Below, piece after piece: positions 61,619 through 64,000 of a stretch of 64,000 nt of DNA. The DNA comes from Clostridium cadaveris. GTDB taxonomy: Bacteria; Bacillota; Clostridia; Clostridiales; Clostridiaceae. The translations under genes were made by a program, and so were the position numbers. The notes under the pieces were generated by a model, which saw only the letters and a program-made list of their open reading frames with translations, made no database searches and was not told the DNA's origin. The stretch lies in NCBI RefSeq assembly GCF_020911725.1, contig NZ_CP076620.1:294501-358500 (forward strand), read 5' to 3'. How positions within the stretch are numbered: the first letter of the stretch is position 1; each line of letters starts with the position of its first letter.

Positions 61619-62563
61619 TTATATGGATTCTTGAACTACCTTTATAAATTCCTGAGCAGCCTTCGATAAATATTTATTTTTTTTATAAGTTATACTAGAT
61701 TTGCGATAGGCCATAGGTGTATCAAGTTTATAAAATACAGGGTGAGAAGCTAAATTACAGTATTTCACAATGATATCTGTGGTAAATGATACTCCAAGAT
61801 TTGCAACAGTCATGGAGTAAGTAGTCATAAGTTGATCAAAGATCATTTTTATTTTAGGTTCAAAATCACTATTTTTACATAGTTTAACTGCAAGATCATG
61901 CATATGATTTCCCTGCTTTAAAAATAAAAATGGCTCATCTTTGAATACATTTAAATCTAGAACTGGACAATCCTTTGAAAGATGACGATTATTTTCTATG
62001 TCATCATAGGAAAGCTGAAAATCTCTTAATTGGTTGTTTATAGAAAAGTTTTTTGGCACTGCAAGAAGGACAGTTTCATGAAAAATATTGACTATAGAGA
62101 ACAAATCCATGTTAAAAGGATAGCAGTCAACTATAAGATCCATAGTTCCATCAAGTAAAAGCTGTTCAAGTTCAAGAGAATTTCTTTCAAAAATCTCAAT
62201 CTCAATTCCTGGATGCTTTTCAGAATAAATGGATAGAATTGATGGGAGAAAGCATGATACGAAAAAGTGAGTTCCTCCAACAGATAATTTTCCTGTTTTA
62301 AGCTCAGCTAAATCCATCAAGTAGTTATTCAAGTCTTTTTCTAAAGTTACCATTTTCCTTGCAGTATTTATGTAAGCCTTGCCAGCTTCGGATAATTGGA
62401 TAGGAGATGTGCTTCTATCAAAAAGTTTGCTACCTATCTCTTTTTCTATTTTTAATATTGCTGTACTTAGAGCAGGTTGTGATATATATAGTTTTTTAGC
62501 AGCTTTAGAAAAGCTTCGCTCTTCAGCAATTGTAAGTACATAATTTACATTCTGGGAATACAT
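61619..62563 (-). CDS. LysR-family transcription regulator
   Basis: 314 residues. Seen: N-terminal winged helix-turn-helix (FSKAAKKLYISQPALSTAILKIEKEIGSKLFDRS), linker helix, and a periplasmic-binding-like effector domain. Known: LysR proteins usually control a divergent neighbour. The divergent TSUP transporter lies about 120 bp away, making it the likely target; the gap includes an AT-rich TATAATATTTATATAG stretch. Effector unknown. Confidence 0.94.
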   Translation of the reverse strand: MYSQNVNYVLTIAEERSFSKAAKKLYISQPALSTAILKIEKEIGSKLFDRSTSPIQLSEAGKAYINTARKMVTLEKDLNNYLMDLAELKTGKLSVGGTHFFVSCFLPSILSIYSEKHPGIEIEIFERNSLELEQLLLDGTMDLIVDCYPFNMDLFSIVNIFHETVLLAVPKNFSINNQLRDFQLSYDDIENNRHLSKDCPVLDLNVFKDEPFLFLKQGNHMHDLAVKLCKNSDFEPKIKMIFDQLMTTYSMTVANLGVSFTTDIIVKYCNLASHPVFYKLDTPMAYRKSSITYKKNKYLSKAAQEFIKVVQESI

Positions 62564-62682
62564 AAAAGTCTCCTATCCTATAAATAAAATTTATAATATT
62601 TATATAGTTATATGTATTGGATTATATCTAAAATCAATGCTACCATAAAAGTAAAGGAATAACAATGAGGGAGGATATTATT

Positions 62683-63447
62683 ATGGAATTTCCAATATCT
62701 TTACTTTTCATATGTCCAATGGTATTTTTGGCGGGGTTTATAGATGCTGTAGCAGGGGGAGGAGGAATCATCACCTTACCTGTGTACATGCTTACAGGGC
62801 TACCTGCTCATCAAGCTTATGGATGTAATAAATTTTCAGCAGCAGCAGGAACAACATTTTCAGCTGCAAGATTTTTAGTTAATAAAGCATTAGATCTTAA
62901 AGTAGCCATAATATCAGCTATAAGTGCATTTATAGGTTCAGCAATAGCCTCAAGAATAGTGTTATATTTACCAGGTGAATTCTTAAAAAAGATGCTAATT
63001 ATAGTTTTACCAATAGTAGCGGTATTAATATTTATAAAGAAGGATTATGGTGAAGAAAATCAATCTGCTGGTCTAAGCAAGAATAAGATGATAACTTTTG
63101 CAATTCTTATAGGTGTTTTAATAGGACTCTATGATGGAATATTTGGACCGGGAACAGGTACCTTTGCAATAATAGCTTATACTATGATAATGAAATATGA
63201 TTTAAGAACTGCATCAGGAAATGCCAAGATATTAAATTTAGCCTCTAACTATGCAGCGGTAATTACCTACATGATGGCTGGAACGGTAGTATATAGTATA
63301 GCAGTACCAGCGGCAGTATGCGGTATATTAGGAAATTATCTAGGAGCAGGTTTTGCTATAAAAAAAGGAGCTAAGTTTATTAAGCCTATGATGGTAGTAG
63401 TAGTTGTCCTTATATTAGGTAAGATGTTTATAGATGTATTTATGTAA
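62683..63447 (+). CDS. TSUP (TauE/SafE) family permease
   Basis: 254 residues. ATG 62683 follows GAGGGAGGA with 7-bp spacing; ATG 62665 with AAAGGAAT is possible and adds six residues. Seen: about seven to eight membrane segments and two repeated motifs, FLAGFIDAVAGGGGIITLP and GLYDGIFGPGTGTF, the family hallmark. Known: exports or imports sulfite, sulfoacetate, taurine-related or other anions. Probably controlled by the divergent LysR regulator. Confidence 0.92.
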   Translation: MEFPISLLFICPMVFLAGFIDAVAGGGGIITLPVYMLTGLPAHQAYGCNKFSAAAGTTFSAARFLVNKALDLKVAIISAISAFIGSAIASRIVLYLPGEFLKKMLIIVLPIVAVLIFIKKDYGEENQSAGLSKNKMITFAILIGVLIGLYDGIFGPGTGTFAIIAYTMIMKYDLRTASGNAKILNLASNYAAVITYMMAGTVVYSIAVPAAVCGILGNYLGAGFAIKKGAKFIKPMMVVVVVLILGKMFIDVFM

Positions 63448-63529
63448 AATTTTTAATAGATAGATTATGGGAGCTTGATATAAAAAATGGATCATGTCTA
63501 AGTTCCTGACTCCTAGTCTACAAAATGTT

Positions 63530-63572
63530 AAAGGGTATAGAAGTTCAAGAGAATATTCTATACCCTTTAATA
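63530..63572 (+). terminator. Hairpin after the TSUP gene
   Basis: TTAAAGGGTATAGAA pairs with TTCTATACCCTTTAA; the T tract is weak (TATTTTG). It lies about 80 bp after the stop codon. Confidence 0.65.
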
Positions 63573-63642
63573 TTTTGAAAGAAGGACATTAGCTTGTGTA
63601 TGTCAAATTAGATATAAAATATGATAAAGGAGATATTGAGAT

Positions 63643-64000
63643 ATGAAAGTTTTACTTATAAATGGAAGTCCACATAAAAATGGATGCACTTTTACTGCTT
63701 TGAATGAGGTGGCAGGAAGTTTAAATAAAAATGGAATTGAATCAGAGATAATTCATATAGGAACAAAAGCAATACAAGGCTGCATAGCCTGTGGTAGATG
63801 TAGGGAAACTGGGAAATGTGCATTTCGAGATGAAGTTTATAATGAACTATTTGAGAAAATACAAGAAGCAGATGGTGTGGTAGTTGGCTCTCCTGTTTAT
63901 TACGCAGGTCCTAATGGCTCACTTTGTGCTATGCTATATAGACTGTTTTACTCAGGTTCAAGATACATGACGAATAAACCAGCAGCTGCAGTTGTAAGCT
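63643..64000 (+). CDS. Iron-sulfur flavodoxin-type NAD(P)H reductase, 3' end outside window
   Basis: 119 residues seen, open at the right edge. ATG 63643 follows AAAGGAGA by 9 bp. Seen: flavodoxin-like opening MKVLLINGSPHKNGCTFTAL, FMN-binding GSPVYYAG, and a cysteine cluster GCIACGRCRETGKC that fits the compact cluster-binding motif of iron-sulfur flavoproteins. Known: methanogen and clostridial members carry FMN and one 4Fe-4S cluster and act as electron carriers or oxygen detoxification enzymes. The C-terminal half is needed to tell this from simple flavodoxin-type reductases. Confidence 0.9.
   Translation, partial: MKVLLINGSPHKNGCTFTALNEVAGSLNKNGIESEIIHIGTKAIQGCIACGRCRETGKCAFRDEVYNELFEKIQEADGVVVGSPVYYAGPNGSLCAMLYRLFYSGSRYMTNKPAAAVVS

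Overview
The window is AT-rich, has strong Shine-Dalgarno sites, intrinsic terminators with long T tails and TTGACA/TATAAT promoters, and carries clostridial families: a YbiW-type glycyl radical enzyme, a double-cubane reductase with its activator, a type I-B (Cst1/Cst2) CRISPR-Cas locus, PKTG-anchored GH20 hexosaminidases and an argS T-box. This points to an anaerobic low-GC Firmicute, most likely Clostridium sensu stricto. The species cannot be fixed from the sequence alone.

Layout. 1-2.8 kb: glycyl radical enzyme (cut by the left edge) and its aldolase partner. 2.8-15.2 kb: complete type I-B CRISPR-Cas locus, cas6-cas8b-cas7-cas5-(terminator)-cas3-cas4-cas1-cas2, then an array of 58 repeats and 57 spacers. 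A lone degenerate repeat lies upstream of cas6. Its following bases match a CCT-flanked site 58 bp upstream at 16 of 17 positions, which looks like a self-repressing CreR-type guide. 15.2-19.4 kb: cell-wall-anchored protein with two GH20 domains, behind an antiterminator-type leader. 19.5-21.7 kb: T-box and argS. 21.8-29.9 kb: a compact operon with a free-standing condensation domain, acyl-AMP ligase, carrier protein, phosphopantetheinyl transferase and a MacB/FtsX-type ABC transporter, probably making and exporting a small acylated product. 30-35 kb: MATE pump, activase plus double-cubane reductase, M42 peptidase. 35-43 kb: two-component system, small membrane protein, DAACS symporter and an ABC transporter that shares an operator-like palindrome with the two-component region. 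43-47 kb: PatB-like lyase and a secreted transglutaminase-like protein. 47-51.4 kb: NSS transporter behind a Phe-rich leader peptide and switching hairpins, then panC-panD with a BASS transporter. 51.4-53.5 kb: an IS3-family element inside a terminator, and a membrane protein. 54-56 kb: second anchored GH20 enzyme, with the same kind of antiterminator leader as the first. 56-64 kb: Ogt, lipoprotein, TipA-like MerR regulator, a frameshifted MBOAT acyltransferase with its DHHW partner, small membrane protein, LysR/TSUP pair and the start of an iron-sulfur flavodoxin.

How the parts fit. The two GH20 genes, 38 kb apart, share a promoter-RAT-terminator leader, so they probably form one regulon controlled by a PTS-linked antiterminator, fitting release of GlcNAc from host glycans. 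The BASS transporter beside panCD, with no panB in the window, suggests uptake of ketopantoate or pantoate. Regulation by RNA is unusually dense: T-box, Phe attenuator, two RAT leaders, tandem hairpins before panC, and the CRISPR-derived guide. All functional statements rest on reading the sequence and family knowledge; no database search was run.
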